A stretch of 12,843 nucleotides of DNA, taken from Zoogloea sp. GTDB taxonomy: Bacteria > Pseudomonadota > Gammaproteobacteria > Burkholderiales > Rhodocyclaceae. The stretch lies in contig JAEUNV010000464.1 in the NCBI GenBank assembly GCA_016790385.1, positions 1-12,843 on the forward strand, written 5' to 3'. The position numbers and the translations under genes were made by a program. Numbering within the stretch: position 1 is the stretch's first letter; every line of letters begins with the position of its first letter. Below the pieces are notes generated by a model. That model was not told the DNA's origin and searched no databases. It saw only the letters and a list, made by a program, of their open reading frames with translations. Shown here piece after piece: positions 1-7,048 of the stretch.

Positions 1-946
1 GGCGGATGGTGTCCATGCCGGAAAAGGCCGAGACGAGCATCAGCAGGGTGGATTTGGGCAGATGGAAATTGGTGATGAGTGCGTCCGCCACCTGAAAGTC
101 GTAGCCGGGCAGGATGAACAGGTCGCTCTCCGCCTTGCCCGCGCGCAGGGGGCCGGAGCGGGCGGCCGATTCCAGCGCACGCATGCTGGTGGTGCCGACA
201 CAGACCACCCGGCGGCCGGCGGCCCGGGTGGCAGCAATGGCGTCCACGGTGGCCTCGGGCACAAAGTAGGCCTCGGTGTGCATCTGATGTTCGGAAAGAT
301 CGTGGACGCGTACTGGCTGGAAGGTGCCGGCGCCTACGTTCAGGGTCACGAACGCGCTATTGATGCCAAGCCCGGCAAGTCGGGCCAGCAGGGCTTCGTC
401 GAAGTGCAGGCCGGCCGTGGGGGCGGCGACGGAGCCCGGGTTGCGGGCATACACCGTCTGGTAGCGAGATTCGTCGGTGTTGCCGGCGGCGCGTTCGATA
501 TAGGGCGGCAGCGGCAGTCGACCATGGCGTTCAAGCAAAGCGATCAGATCGTCGGTGGCGGGAAAGCGCAGGTGGAAGAACTCGCCAACGCGGCCAAGCA
601 CCTCCACCTCAAGCGCCCCCTCCAGATGAAGCCGGCTGCCCGGCTTCGGTGACTTGCTGGCGCGGATCTGGGCCAGGGCCTCGTGGCCGCCCAGGGGGCG
701 CTCGATCATCACTTCCACCTGCCCGCCGGTATCTTTGGTTCCGAAAAGTCGGGCATGCAGCACCCGGGTGTCATTGAAGACGAGCAGATCGCCGGGGGCG
801 AGAAGAGTCGGCAGGTCGGAGAATTGCAGGTCGGCAAGGGTCGGTTGTACGCACAGCAGGCGGCTGTCTGTACGGTGCTCCAGCGGCATCTGGGCGATCA
901 GTGCCTCGGGGAGCGGGTAGTCGAAGTCGTCGAGAATCCAGGCCAT
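1..946 (-). CDS. queA: S-adenosylmethionine:tRNA ribosyltransferase-isomerase, 3' end cut by window
   Basis: QueA transfers and isomerises the ribosyl moiety of S-adenosylmethionine onto 7-aminomethyl-7-deazaguanine in tRNA, giving epoxyqueuosine at the wobble base of the GUN-anticodon tRNAs (His, Asp, Asn, Tyr). The minus-strand frame is open from an ATG at 946 to the window edge, 315 codons, while the family is usually about 340-350 residues, so roughly 30 are missing. Family landmarks visible in the translation are [12 protein letters not shown] near the N-terminus, [13 protein letters not shown] from residue 57, AAPTAGLHF at 174-182, and [17 protein letters not shown] from residue 292. 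No good Shine-Dalgarno precedes the ATG, and I found no better in-frame start upstream. The next gene out of the window is often tgt, but that cannot be seen. Identity is very secure; only the exact start is less certain. Confidence 0.96.
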   Translation of the reverse strand, partial: MAWILDDFDYPLPEALIAQMPLEHRTDSRLLCVQPTLADLQFSDLPTLLAPGDLLVFNDTRVLHARLFGTKDTGGQVEVMIERPLGGHEALAQIRASKSPKPGSRLHLEGALEVEVLGRVGEFFHLRFPATDDLIALLERHGRLPLPPYIERAAGNTDESRYQTVYARNPGSVAAPTAGLHFDEALLARLAGLGINSAFVTLNVGAGTFQPVRVHDLSEHQMHTEAYFVPEATVDAIAATRAAGRRVVCVGTTSMRALESAARSGPLRAGKAESDLFILPGYDFQVADALITNFHLPKSTLLMLVSAFSGMDTIR

Positions 947-949
947 GTG

Positions 950-978
950 TTGATGCAGTCGAATGTTTCGTAGATAAT
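950..978 (+). promoter_or_regulatory. sigma70-type promoter of tRNA-Leu
   Basis: The -35 TTGATG (950-955) and -10 GATAAT (973-978) are separated by exactly 17 nt and each differs from consensus at one or two positions. Transcription would begin near 985, only about 8 nt before the mature tRNA 5' end. The stretch after the -10 is GC-rich (GCGCGGC), the kind of discriminator associated with stringent control of stable RNA promoters. The -35 lies 4 bp from the divergent queA start codon. Confidence 0.7.
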
Positions 979-992
979 GCGCGGCTTCCCAT

Positions 993-1077
993 GCCGGGAT
1001 GGCGGAATCGGTAGACGCAGCGGATTCAAAATCCGCCGCCGCAAGGTGTGTGGGTTCGAGTCCCACTCTCGGCACCA
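993..1077 (+). tRNA. tRNA-Leu (anticodon CAA)
   Basis: This is an 85-nt class II tRNA reading the UUG leucine codon. The acceptor strand GCCGGGA (993-999) pairs with TCTCGGC (1067-1073) with one G-U pair. The anticodon stem is GCGGA/TCCGC (1020-1024/1032-1036) around the loop TTCAAAA, which puts anticodon CAA at 1027-1029. The long variable arm (1037-1049) forms CGCC/GGTG closed by a GCAA tetraloop, as expected for Leu. The T arm is GTGGG-TTCGAGT-CCCAC (1050-1066). Discriminator A1074 and an encoded CCA (1075-1077) complete it. A short T-rich stretch (1079-1085) follows. It does not belong to queA, which is on the other strand. Confidence 0.97.
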
Positions 1078-1228
1078 GTTTTCTTCAGGCTCTCGCCGCG
1101 CGACACTGTTTCTGGAAAGTCGCGCATGGTAGCGGGCCAGGCGCCTCGCCGCAAATGCGGCGCGTTCTGCGTCTGGCGCTGCGGCCGAGGGCGAATTTCC
1201 GATTGTGGATTCATTCCGGACTGTCCCC

Positions 1229-2182
1229 ATGGCCCTTGATCCCCAAGCCAAGGCACTGCTCGACATGGTTTACCGCGTCGGTGCCCCACGTTTCCACGAG
1301 CTGGATGTGCACCAGGCGCGGCATTCCTTCGAGAAGCTTCAGTTTGCCCTGCGTCCGGAGGCGCCGGCTGTCGCCTCGGTGACGGATGTGCCGATTCCCC
1401 GGGCTCACGCCCGTGACGGCGTGATCATGGCCAGGTTGTACAGGCCGCTCATGTCCCGGCCGGACGAAATGCTGCCCGTCGCCTTCTACTTTCATGGCGG
1501 CGGTTGGTGTGTCGGCAATATTCCCAGCTACGACGTGCTCTGTCGCGAGCTTGCCAATCACAGCGGGTGTGCCGTTCTGTCGGTCGATTACTGCCTTGCG
1601 CCTGAGCATCCTTTTCCTGCTCCGGTGGAGGATGCGCAGCGGGCCGTGGATTGGTCATTGGCCAACGCCTCCCTGCTGGGGATCGATCCGGCGCGTTTTG
1701 CGTTGGCAGGAGACAGCGCAGGGGGAACCCTGAGTGCCGTGACTGCCCTGCAGATGCGCAATCGGGGTGGACCCCAGGCTGCAATTCAGTTGCTGATTTA
1801 TCCGTGCACCGACATTCTCAGCCAGCGCCCGTCGCGCAGGGCGTATGCGAACGGTTTCTTTCTGGATACGGAGAGTCTTGCCTGGTTCTTTGAAAAGTAT
1901 CTTCCCAATCAGGATGACTGGCAGGACTGGCGCGCTTCACCGCTGCTGGCCGGGCGTTTTGACGGGCTGCCGCCAGCCACTTTCATCCTGGCGGGGTGTG
2001 ATCCGCTGACTGACGATTGCAAGGCATATGCCGAAGCGCTGCGCGATGCTCGGGTGCCGGTGACAATTCATGAGTTTGAGGGCATGGTCCACGGCTTCTT
2101 CACCCTGGGAAAATTCTTCCCCCAGTCGAATGAGGCAGTGGCGGTGGGCGGACGGGCGCTGGGAGAGGCGTTGAGGGGCTGA
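1229..2182 (+). CDS. alpha/beta hydrolase of the hormone-sensitive-lipase (HSL) family
   Basis: This is a predicted cytoplasmic carboxylesterase or lipase-like hydrolase of 317 residues, the usual HSL-family size; the physiological ester substrate is unknown. The full catalytic set is visible: oxyanion-hole motif HGGGW at residues 89-93, nucleophile elbow GDSAGG with Ser163, Asp258 in DPLTDD, and His288 in VHGFF. There is no signal peptide or membrane segment. I chose the ATG at 1229, whose product begins MALDPQAKALLDMV and matches the family start. An in-frame GTG at 1205 would add eight residues but has no better ribosome binding site, and even the chosen start has only a weak GGA upstream. 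The gene stands alone, 150 bp after the tRNA, and converges on the cyclase gene with only 25 bp between the stop codons. No clear terminator lies between them. Confidence 0.9.
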   Translation: MALDPQAKALLDMVYRVGAPRFHELDVHQARHSFEKLQFALRPEAPAVASVTDVPIPRAHARDGVIMARLYRPLMSRPDEMLPVAFYFHGGGWCVGNIPSYDVLCRELANHSGCAVLSVDYCLAPEHPFPAPVEDAQRAVDWSLANASLLGIDPARFALAGDSAGGTLSAVTALQMRNRGGPQAAIQLLIYPCTDILSQRPSRRAYANGFFLDTESLAWFFEKYLPNQDDWQDWRASPLLAGRFDGLPPATFILAGCDPLTDDCKAYAEALRDARVPVTIHEFEGMVHGFFTLGKFFPQSNEAVAVGGRALGEALRG

Positions 2183-2207
2183 CGGCCCTTCCGGCCAGTG
2201 CGATGGG

Positions 2208-3101
2208 CTAGATGCAGACGAAGCTCACGACCTGCGGGCTGTTCGAGCAGCTTCGGCCGAGGGCAAAATGCCCGCGACCCCGTAGCACGACCTCTTCACG
2301 GGAAAGCAGGAACTCCCGTTCCCCATCGATCTGGACGAAGGTGCCGTTGCTGCTGCGATCAATGAGCACGAACTTGTCGCCACGCAGCTCGATCTCGGCG
2401 TGCCGGCGGGATGACTGGGTGTCCGCGATCACAAGATCGGCAGCGGGGTCGCGGCCGATGCGAGCACTGGGTTTGGTGGCATTCAGGGTGAGTGCCACGG
2501 CGTCCAGGTAAAGCCGCAATTCGGGCTCGGATTCGAGCAGGAAGTGATCACTCTGGACGATGGTGAGTTCCCCTACGGCCTCGCACATCAGCTCACAGAG
2601 TTCGACAGGGCGATTCACGCCCCGGATGACCCTCGGGGGCAGGGTGTGCAGCACAGACCGCCATTCCGGCCCAAGGCGTCGCGCGGTTTCAGCGGCGGTG
2701 ATGGCCTTGCCGGGCGACGCCAGCTCGGCCAGGCGGGCCGCAAAGTTGACGGTGTCGCCGAAGACGTCGGTACCGCTGGCAACGACGGCGCCGAAGTGAA
2801 AGCCGATGCGCACGGCAAGGCGTTGCTCCGGCGCGGCGGGGAGTTCCTTGATGGTCTGGTGAATTGCAAGCGTCGCGTCGGCAGCGGCGTCCGAATCGCG
2901 GAACACGGCCATCAGACCGTCGCCAGTGTGTTTGACTACACGCCCCCCTTTGGTCTCGACGGCAATGCGCATGGCGCGAATGCTCTTGTCGACAACCTCG
3001 AAAGCGGATTTATCGCCCACGCGCTGGTACAGCTGTGTGCTGCCGACCAGATCGGCAAACAGTACAGCGCACTCGTGAGGAGGAAGCGTGGATTGAGACA
3101 T
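2208..3101 (-). CDS. class III adenylate cyclase catalytic domain fused to a C-terminal FHA domain
   Basis: The 297-residue soluble protein combines two signalling modules. Residues about 8-175 are a class III nucleotidyl cyclase homology domain. Asp17 (FADLVGST) and Asp61 (HTGDG) fit the two metal-binding aspartates, Lys57 and Asp112 (DVFGDTVN) the adenine-selecting pair, and Asn119 and Arg123 (VNFAARL) the transition-state residues, so it looks catalytically intact and more likely to make cAMP than cGMP. Residues about 190-290 are a forkhead-associated domain with the phosphothreonine-binding signature: GR at 216-217, SRRH at 231-234 and NGT at 252-254. FHA domains bind phosphothreonine, so the fusion may tie cAMP production to Ser/Thr kinase signalling or to a phosphorylated partner (inference). 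There is no transmembrane, HAMP or receiver domain. The start has no strong Shine-Dalgarno. No kinase or phosphatase gene is nearby. cAMP synthesis itself is not proven by sequence. Confidence 0.9.
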   Translation of the reverse strand: MSQSTLPPHECAVLFADLVGSTQLYQRVGDKSAFEVVDKSIRAMRIAVETKGGRVVKHTGDGLMAVFRDSDAAADATLAIHQTIKELPAAPEQRLAVRIGFHFGAVVASGTDVFGDTVNFAARLAELASPGKAITAAETARRLGPEWRSVLHTLPPRVIRGVNRPVELCELMCEAVGELTIVQSDHFLLESEPELRLYLDAVALTLNATKPSARIGRDPAADLVIADTQSSRRHAEIELRGDKFVLIDRSSNGTFVQIDGEREFLLSREEVVLRGRGHFALGRSCSNSPQVVSFVCI

Positions 3102-3128
3102 CAGGTTGCAAACAACTTCGGAAGCCAG

Positions 3129-3134
3129 ATTTTA
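3129..3134 (-). promoter_or_regulatory. possible -10 element for the cyclase-FHA gene
   Basis: Read on the minus strand this is TAAAAT, one base from the -10 consensus, 28 bp before the cyclase start codon. No convincing -35 sits at 16-18 nt, so the call rests on one hexamer. Confidence 0.25.
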
Positions 3135-3297
3135 GCGGACTTCGTGACTTTATCCGCGCTCGCGAAGGTAACAAATTTATCCTGGACCCTCGATTCTTCC
3201 CGCTCACACCCGAAAGCGGCACGGAAAATTGGGGGATTTACGCAAATTCCCGTACTTTTCCTTGACCGAACACGCAGCGGATGTGCAGAGGCGATGA

Positions 3298-3303
3298 GAT
3301 AAT
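3298..3303 (+). promoter_or_regulatory. possible -10 element for the nitronate monooxygenase-like gene
   Basis: GATAAT lies 65 bp before the start codon at 3369. A TTGACC at 3262-3267 is close to the -35 consensus but 30 bp away, too far to act as its partner. The 267-bp divergent region (3102-3368) shows no other clear promoter and no RNA gene or repeat that I can recognise. Confidence 0.25.
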
Positions 3304-3368
3304 ACCGCGTTAGGCCACTGCCGGCCTGTCGCCAAAGCGGCACTTCACGTCTGTCTGGAAGGGGTTTC

Positions 3369-4613
3369 ATGAAACGAGTTGATGATTTCCGTTTGCACTT
3401 CGGCAAGCAGGAGCTGGTGCCCATTGTGATCGGCGGCATGGGGGTGGACATCTCCACGGCGGATCTGGCGCTGGAGGCTGCTCGTCTGGGCGGAATCGGT
3501 CACATCTCGGACGCGATGGTGAAGACGGTGGCCGACCGCCGATTCAACACCAAGTTTGTCAAAGATAAACTCAAGCAATACAAGTATAACGTTGCCAATT
3601 CGGACAAGTCGGTTGTGCAGTTTGACCTTGGTCAGCTTGCCGAAGCCACCAGCCTTCACGTGGGGCGAACCATGGAGGCCAAGCGCGGGCCCGGCATGGT
3701 TTTTGTGAATTGCATGGAAAAGCTGACCATGAACGCACCGAAGGAAACCCTTCGGGTGCGCCTTGCCTCGGCACTGGATGCCGGCGCCGATGGCATCACG
3801 CTCGCGGCCGGGCTGCATCTGGGCTCCTTTGCGTTGATCGAGGATCATCCGCGCTTCCGCGATGCGAAGCTGGGGATCATTGTTTCGTCCCTGCGGGCGC
3901 TGCAACTCTTCCTGCGCAAGAGCGCCCGCACAAACCGCATGCCTGACTATGTGGTGGTCGAAGGCCCGCTGGCCGGCGGTCACCTGGGTTTTGGCATGGA
4001 TTGGGCCAAGTATGATCTGGCAACCATCGTTGCCGAGATTCACGCTTGGCTGCTCGCCGAGAAGCTTGACATTCCTCTCATTCCCGCCGGCGGCATCTTT
4101 ACCGGTAGCGATGCGGTGTCGTTCCTCGAGAAGGGTGCCGGAGCCGTGCAGGTGGCTACCCGTTTCACGGTGACTCGCGAGTGTGGATTGCCCGAGGATG
4201 TGCAGCAGCACTATTTCAAAGCCAGCGAAGAGGAAATCGTGGTCAATCAGATTTCACCGACCGGCTATCCCATGCGCATGCTGTCCAGCAGTCCGGCGAT
4301 CGGGTCAGGCATTCGACCCAATTGCGAGGCCTATGGCTACCTCCTCGACAGCAATGGAAACTGCTCCTACATCGATGCCTATAACCGCCAGTTGGAACTG
4401 CATCCTGGCGTCAAGAAGGTCTCAGTGATGGAAAAGACCTGCATGTGCACGCACATGCGGAATTTTGATCTCTGGACATGTGGGCATTACACCTACCGCT
4501 TGAAGGACACTTCCCGGAAAGGGGCGGATGGTAATTACGAGATCCTCTCGGCAGAGCACGTTTTCCGGGATTATCAGTTCAGTACGGACAACAAGCTTGC
4601 TTTGCCGGATTGA
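3369..4613 (+). CDS. nitronate monooxygenase / 2-nitropropane dioxygenase-like flavoprotein with Cys/His-rich C-terminus
   Basis: The 414-residue protein has the FMN-binding TIM-barrel fold of the NMO/FabK/YrpB group. It shows VPIVIGGMGVDIS at residues 17-29, AGGHLGFG at 202-209 with His205 at the position of the catalytic histidine, PAGGIFTG at 239-246, and GAGAVQVATRF at 256-266 for the FMN phosphate. Members oxidise alkyl nitronates with O2, or act as NAD(P)H-dependent flavin reductases or enoyl-ACP reductases, so the substrate here is open. Beyond about residue 300 comes a tail of roughly 110 residues that I do not recognise as part of the minimal fold. It carries Cys319, Cys332 and a tight C-x-C-x-H cluster (Cys358, Cys360, His362) followed by C-x-H (Cys371, His373). 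A strong ribosome binding site (GGAAGGGG, 3357-3364) supports the start. The gene is monocistronic, divergent from the cyclase gene and followed by a terminator. Confidence 0.85.
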   Translation: MKRVDDFRLHFGKQELVPIVIGGMGVDISTADLALEAARLGGIGHISDAMVKTVADRRFNTKFVKDKLKQYKYNVANSDKSVVQFDLGQLAEATSLHVGRTMEAKRGPGMVFVNCMEKLTMNAPKETLRVRLASALDAGADGITLAAGLHLGSFALIEDHPRFRDAKLGIIVSSLRALQLFLRKSARTNRMPDYVVVEGPLAGGHLGFGMDWAKYDLATIVAEIHAWLLAEKLDIPLIPAGGIFTGSDAVSFLEKGAGAVQVATRFTVTRECGLPEDVQQHYFKASEEEIVVNQISPTGYPMRMLSSSPAIGSGIRPNCEAYGYLLDSNGNCSYIDAYNRQLELHPGVKKVSVMEKTCMCTHMRNFDLWTCGHYTYRLKDTSRKGADGNYEILSAEHVFRDYQFSTDNKLALPD

Positions 4614-4640
4614 TGCCGCGCTATCGTCGGTCACGAGAAG

Positions 4641-4666
4641 GCCCGGCTGCCCGCCGGGCTTTTTTT
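4641..4666 (+). terminator. intrinsic terminator of the nitronate monooxygenase-like gene
   Basis: A perfect 7-bp GC stem, GCCCGGC (4641-4647) and GCCGGGC (4653-4659), closes a 5-nt loop and runs straight into seven T residues (4660-4666). It begins 27 bp after the stop codon. On the minus strand it lacks a T-tract, so it serves the plus-strand gene. The rest of the gap up to 4794 holds no recognisable gene. Confidence 0.93.
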
Positions 4667-4794
4667 GGCCCTGCAAGCGGGCACGCTCGTCGGAAAGGCC
4701 GTGCTGTGGCTGATCAGTCCTTACCTAGTGGAGGGGTCGGGCAGGATCGGCCAGGCTTCGACGATCCCATTGATTTGCCCAGCTGCCCGCCCGT

Positions 4795-5784
4795 TCAGAA
4801 GAAGCGCGCGGCTGATTCAGCGGGCAGCGTCATGCCCGTGGCGCGCGCGCGTTTGAGTAGTTCCCAGTAGTAGCGATACGAGGCGCGGTCATGGAGCTTG
4901 CCCGCATGCTGGATTGGCCCCCAGCCTGCATCCTGGGCAGCCAGCAGGATGGCCGAAGCATCCTCCACTTCCGAGAAATCCGGACGCATGGCTTCGACGA
5001 TGGGGATGATCTGGTTGGGGTGAATGCTCCACATGCGCAGGTAACCGAACGCTTTGCGGGCCCGTTCCGCGTCGCTGCGTATGTAGTCCAGATCTTTCAG
5101 TTCGGTGGTCACGTTGTGTGAGGGCACGACACCATTGGCGAGAGCCGCGGCGGCGATGTCGCATTTGGCGCGCACCACCAGGGGGTGTTCGAATTGCCCG
5201 GGGCTGCGCATGGCAGCGCCGGGAATGGCACCATGATGGCCACTGACGAAGTCCATCAGGCCGAAGTCAAGGGACTCCACCCGGTCCAGTGCGGCGATCT
5301 CCCAGGCATCCCGCAACGCGCCGTGAGTTTCGATCAGGACATGGACCGGGATCTCCCGCTCGATTCCATGCCGTTCTTCGGCGTTGCGAATGCTCTCGAT
5401 CTGTCGGGCGGCATCTGCGGCGCTTCGGGGCTTCGGCAGGGTGAGGAAGGCTAGTCTGTGGCCGGCTCGGCTCACCAGAATGTCGAGATCCTGCTCCCAA
5501 TGGGGATGCGTGATGTCATGGATGCGGGCACCTACGCGTCCGAAGTGATTGTCATTGGACAGCACGATCGATGCTGCCATTTCCGCGTGTTCCGCTTCCG
5601 CTCCGGCGCGGGCGCCATCTTCACAGTCGCAGGTGATGTCAAAGACCGGCCCGAGTTCCTGCTGAAGGGCAAGCGCCTTGCGCATGAGCTTTTCGCTGCC
5701 CGCGTAGTGATCGACTGCGGGGAGGATCGGAAAGGACTTTTCGCCTTGAAACAAGACATGCTCTGGGTGGGGCAGGGAGGACAT
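4795..5784 (-). CDS. HpcH/HpaI aldolase / CitE-like CoA-ester lyase
   Basis: The 329-residue protein belongs to the CitE/malyl-CoA lyase superfamily of Mg2+-dependent TIM-barrel enzymes that cleave or form carbon-carbon bonds in acyl-CoA esters. Visible landmarks are CEDG (residues 54-57), a conserved arginine in GARIHD (Arg87), LPKP (116-119), IETHGAL (151-157) with Glu152, and FGLMDFVSGHHG (174-185) with Asp178; Glu152 and Asp178 are the expected metal ligands. WSIHPNQI (252-259) is also typical. No citrate lyase alpha (citF) or acyl-carrier (citD) subunit is near, so true citrate lyase is unlikely; a malyl-, methylmalyl- or citramalyl-CoA lyase is possible but unproven. It lies 108 bp downstream of mdh on the same strand with the mdh terminator between them, so transcription depends on read-through or a promoter I could not find. 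No Shine-Dalgarno is apparent. Confidence 0.85.
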   Translation of the reverse strand: MSSLPHPEHVLFQGEKSFPILPAVDHYAGSEKLMRKALALQQELGPVFDITCDCEDGARAGAEAEHAEMAASIVLSNDNHFGRVGARIHDITHPHWEQDLDILVSRAGHRLAFLTLPKPRSAADAARQIESIRNAEERHGIEREIPVHVLIETHGALRDAWEIAALDRVESLDFGLMDFVSGHHGAIPGAAMRSPGQFEHPLVVRAKCDIAAAALANGVVPSHNVTTELKDLDYIRSDAERARKAFGYLRMWSIHPNQIIPIVEAMRPDFSEVEDASAILLAAQDAGWGPIQHAGKLHDRASYRYYWELLKRARATGMTLPAESAARFF

Positions 5785-5838
5785 GGTCAGATATCGACAG
5801 ACTTGAAGTGCGTGAGGGTAGCAAAAAAAGCGGGCGAT

Positions 5839-5871
5839 AAAAAACGCGGGGACGTTTCCGCCCCCGCGTTT
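5839..5871 (-). terminator. intrinsic terminator of mdh
   Basis: On the minus strand the stem AACGCGGGG / CCCCGCGTT (5870-5862 with 5851-5843, extendable by one A-T pair) encloses a 10-nt loop and ends in a run of T (complement of the A run at 5839-5844). It begins 22 bp after the mdh stop codon and separates mdh from the CitE-like gene. Confidence 0.92.
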
Positions 5872-5892
5872 AGGTGCCTTGCAGAGCCTGGA

Positions 5893-6885
5893 TCAGGCCA
5901 GCAGGTCCTTCACACCATCACGCTCTTCAAGGAGTTCGTTGAGGGTGTGGGTCATGCGCTCACGGGAGAACTGGTCGATTTCCAGGCCTTGGACGATCTT
6001 GTACTCGCCGTTCTCGGTGGTGACGGGGAAGCCGTAGATGATGCCTTCGGGGATGCCGTAGGAACCATCGGACGGAATGCCCATGGTGACCCATTCGCCG
6101 TTGGAGCCCAGGACCCAGTCACGGATGTGGTCGATGGCGGCGTTGGCCGCAGAAGCGGCGGAAGACAGGCCACGTGCTTCGATGATGGCGGCGCCGCGCT
6201 TACCGACGGTGGGCAGGAACACGTCGCGGTTCCAGGCCTCATCATTCACCAGGGCCGGGACCTTGTCGCCGTTGGAGGTGGTGAAGCGGTAGTCGGCGTA
6301 CATCGTGGGGGAGTGGTTGCCCCAGACGACCAGGTTCTTCAGGCTGGACACTTCACGGCCGGTCTTGCCAGCGAGCTGGGACAGGGCGCGGTTGTGGTCC
6401 AGGCGCAGCATGCCGGTGAAGTTCTTGGCGCTGACGCGACCGTACTTCACGGCGATTTCCTTGGCGATGTAGGCATTGGTGTTGCAGGGATTGCCAACAA
6501 CCAGCACCTTGACGTCAGGAGCTGCGTACTGACCAATGGCCGCACCTTGGACGGTGAAGATCTTGGCGTTTTCGGTAAGCAGATCCTTGCGCTCCATACC
6601 CGGGCCGCGAGGACGGGCACCAACGAGCAGACAAACCTGGGCGTCCTTGAAGGCGACGTTGGGGTCGTCGGTGGCGACCATGCCAGCCAGCAGCGGGAAA
6701 GCGCAGTCTTCAAGCTCCATCATGACGCCCTTGACGGCCTTCTGGGCTTGGGGGAGGTCGAGAAGCTGAAGGATGACGGGCTGGTCCTTGCCCAGCATTT
6801 CGCCACTGGCGATGCGGAACAGAAGGCTGTAACCGATCTGGCCGGCGGCGCCGGTGACTGCGACACGAACGGGGGCTTTTGCCAT
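5893..6885 (-). CDS. mdh: malate dehydrogenase (NAD-dependent)
   Basis: This cytoplasmic TCA-cycle enzyme oxidises L-malate to oxaloacetate with NAD+. Its 330 residues and sequence match the MDH group that resembles eukaryotic cytosolic MDH and is common in betaproteobacteria, not the shorter E. coli type. The NAD-binding turn GAAGQIG is at residues 12-18, with Asp43 placed to hold the adenosine ribose and so favour NAD over NADP. Substrate-binding arginines are Arg93 and Arg99 (RPRGPGMER) and Arg166 (LDHNRA); the proton relay is Asp163 with His191 (WGNHS). The start at 6885 follows a strong ribosome binding site, GAGGGAG, 9 nt upstream. It is divergent from the gntR-sdh-gltA block, which supplies the other oxaloacetate-linked steps, and has its own promoter and terminator. 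Confidence 0.98.
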   Translation of the reverse strand: MAKAPVRVAVTGAAGQIGYSLLFRIASGEMLGKDQPVILQLLDLPQAQKAVKGVMMELEDCAFPLLAGMVATDDPNVAFKDAQVCLLVGARPRGPGMERKDLLTENAKIFTVQGAAIGQYAAPDVKVLVVGNPCNTNAYIAKEIAVKYGRVSAKNFTGMLRLDHNRALSQLAGKTGREVSSLKNLVVWGNHSPTMYADYRFTTSNGDKVPALVNDEAWNRDVFLPTVGKRGAAIIEARGLSSAASAANAAIDHIRDWVLGSNGEWVTMGIPSDGSYGIPEGIIYGFPVTTENGEYKIVQGLEIDQFSRERMTHTLNELLEERDGVKDLLA

Positions 6886-6914
6886 TATTGATACTCCCTC
6901 AAGGAAAGAAGTGT

Positions 6915-6927
6915 TATCGATTCGATA
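6915..6927. promoter_or_regulatory. 13-bp palindrome in the mdh leader
   Basis: TATCGA and TCGATA flank a single central T. The arms are perfectly complementary but the one-base centre is too small for an RNA loop, so a DNA-binding site is the more natural reading. It lies in the mdh 5' untranslated region about 30 bp before the start codon. Function unknown; it could be chance. Confidence 0.3.
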
Positions 6928-6965
6928 CTGCTGCTTCGCGCCGCCTTCCAGCCGTCGCGAGGATG

Positions 6966-6999
6966 GTTGAACCTGTTGATCAAAGCTTAGTAGGTCAAC
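6966..6999 (-). repeat. imperfect inverted repeat at the predicted 5' end of the mdh transcript
   Basis: Plus-strand GTTGAACCT (6966-6974) and AGGTCAAC (6992-6999) are complementary apart from one bulged A, with 17 nt between. A further GTTGA at 6975-6979 can also pair with the last arm. The predicted mdh transcription start falls near 6999, so the mRNA may begin with a stem-loop, or the arms may form an operator. Confidence 0.4.
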
Positions 7000-7005
7000 A
7001 GATGA

Positions 7006-7034
7006 ATCGTATGGGCAATTTTCCAGGCTGTCAA
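7006..7034 (-). promoter_or_regulatory. sigma70-type promoter of mdh
   Basis: Read on the minus strand, a perfect -35 TTGACA (7034-7029) is followed after 17 nt by TACGAT (7011-7006), which keeps four of six -10 bases including the key TA and final AT. The start site would be near 6999, giving a leader of about 114 nt. The -35 edge is 14 bp from the palindrome at 7049-7060. Confidence 0.6.
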
Positions 7035-7048
7035 TTCCATGTTTTATG

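Noticed and set aside
62..652. 196-codon open frame on the plus strand within queA
   Set aside because: queA on the minus strand shows continuous conserved motifs through this region, so this frame is antisense noise.
1147..1162. Hairpin CGCCGC/GCGGCG after the tRNA as a terminator
   Set aside because: The stem is good but no T-tract follows, so it is not a convincing intrinsic terminator.
2183..2198. GGCC...GGCC repeat between the convergent hydrolase and cyclase genes as a bidirectional terminator
   Set aside because: Only a 4-bp stem and no T-run on either strand.
2544..3302. 252-codon open frame on the plus strand opposite the cyclase gene
   Set aside because: The opposite strand carries intact cyclase and FHA motifs; this translation has none.
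5458..6891. 477-codon open frame on the plus strand, opposite mdh
   Set aside because: It is antisense to mdh and the 5' end of the CitE-like gene, which have clear active-site motifs. Its Gly/Val/Ala/Asp-rich translation has no domain and reflects GC-biased codon use.
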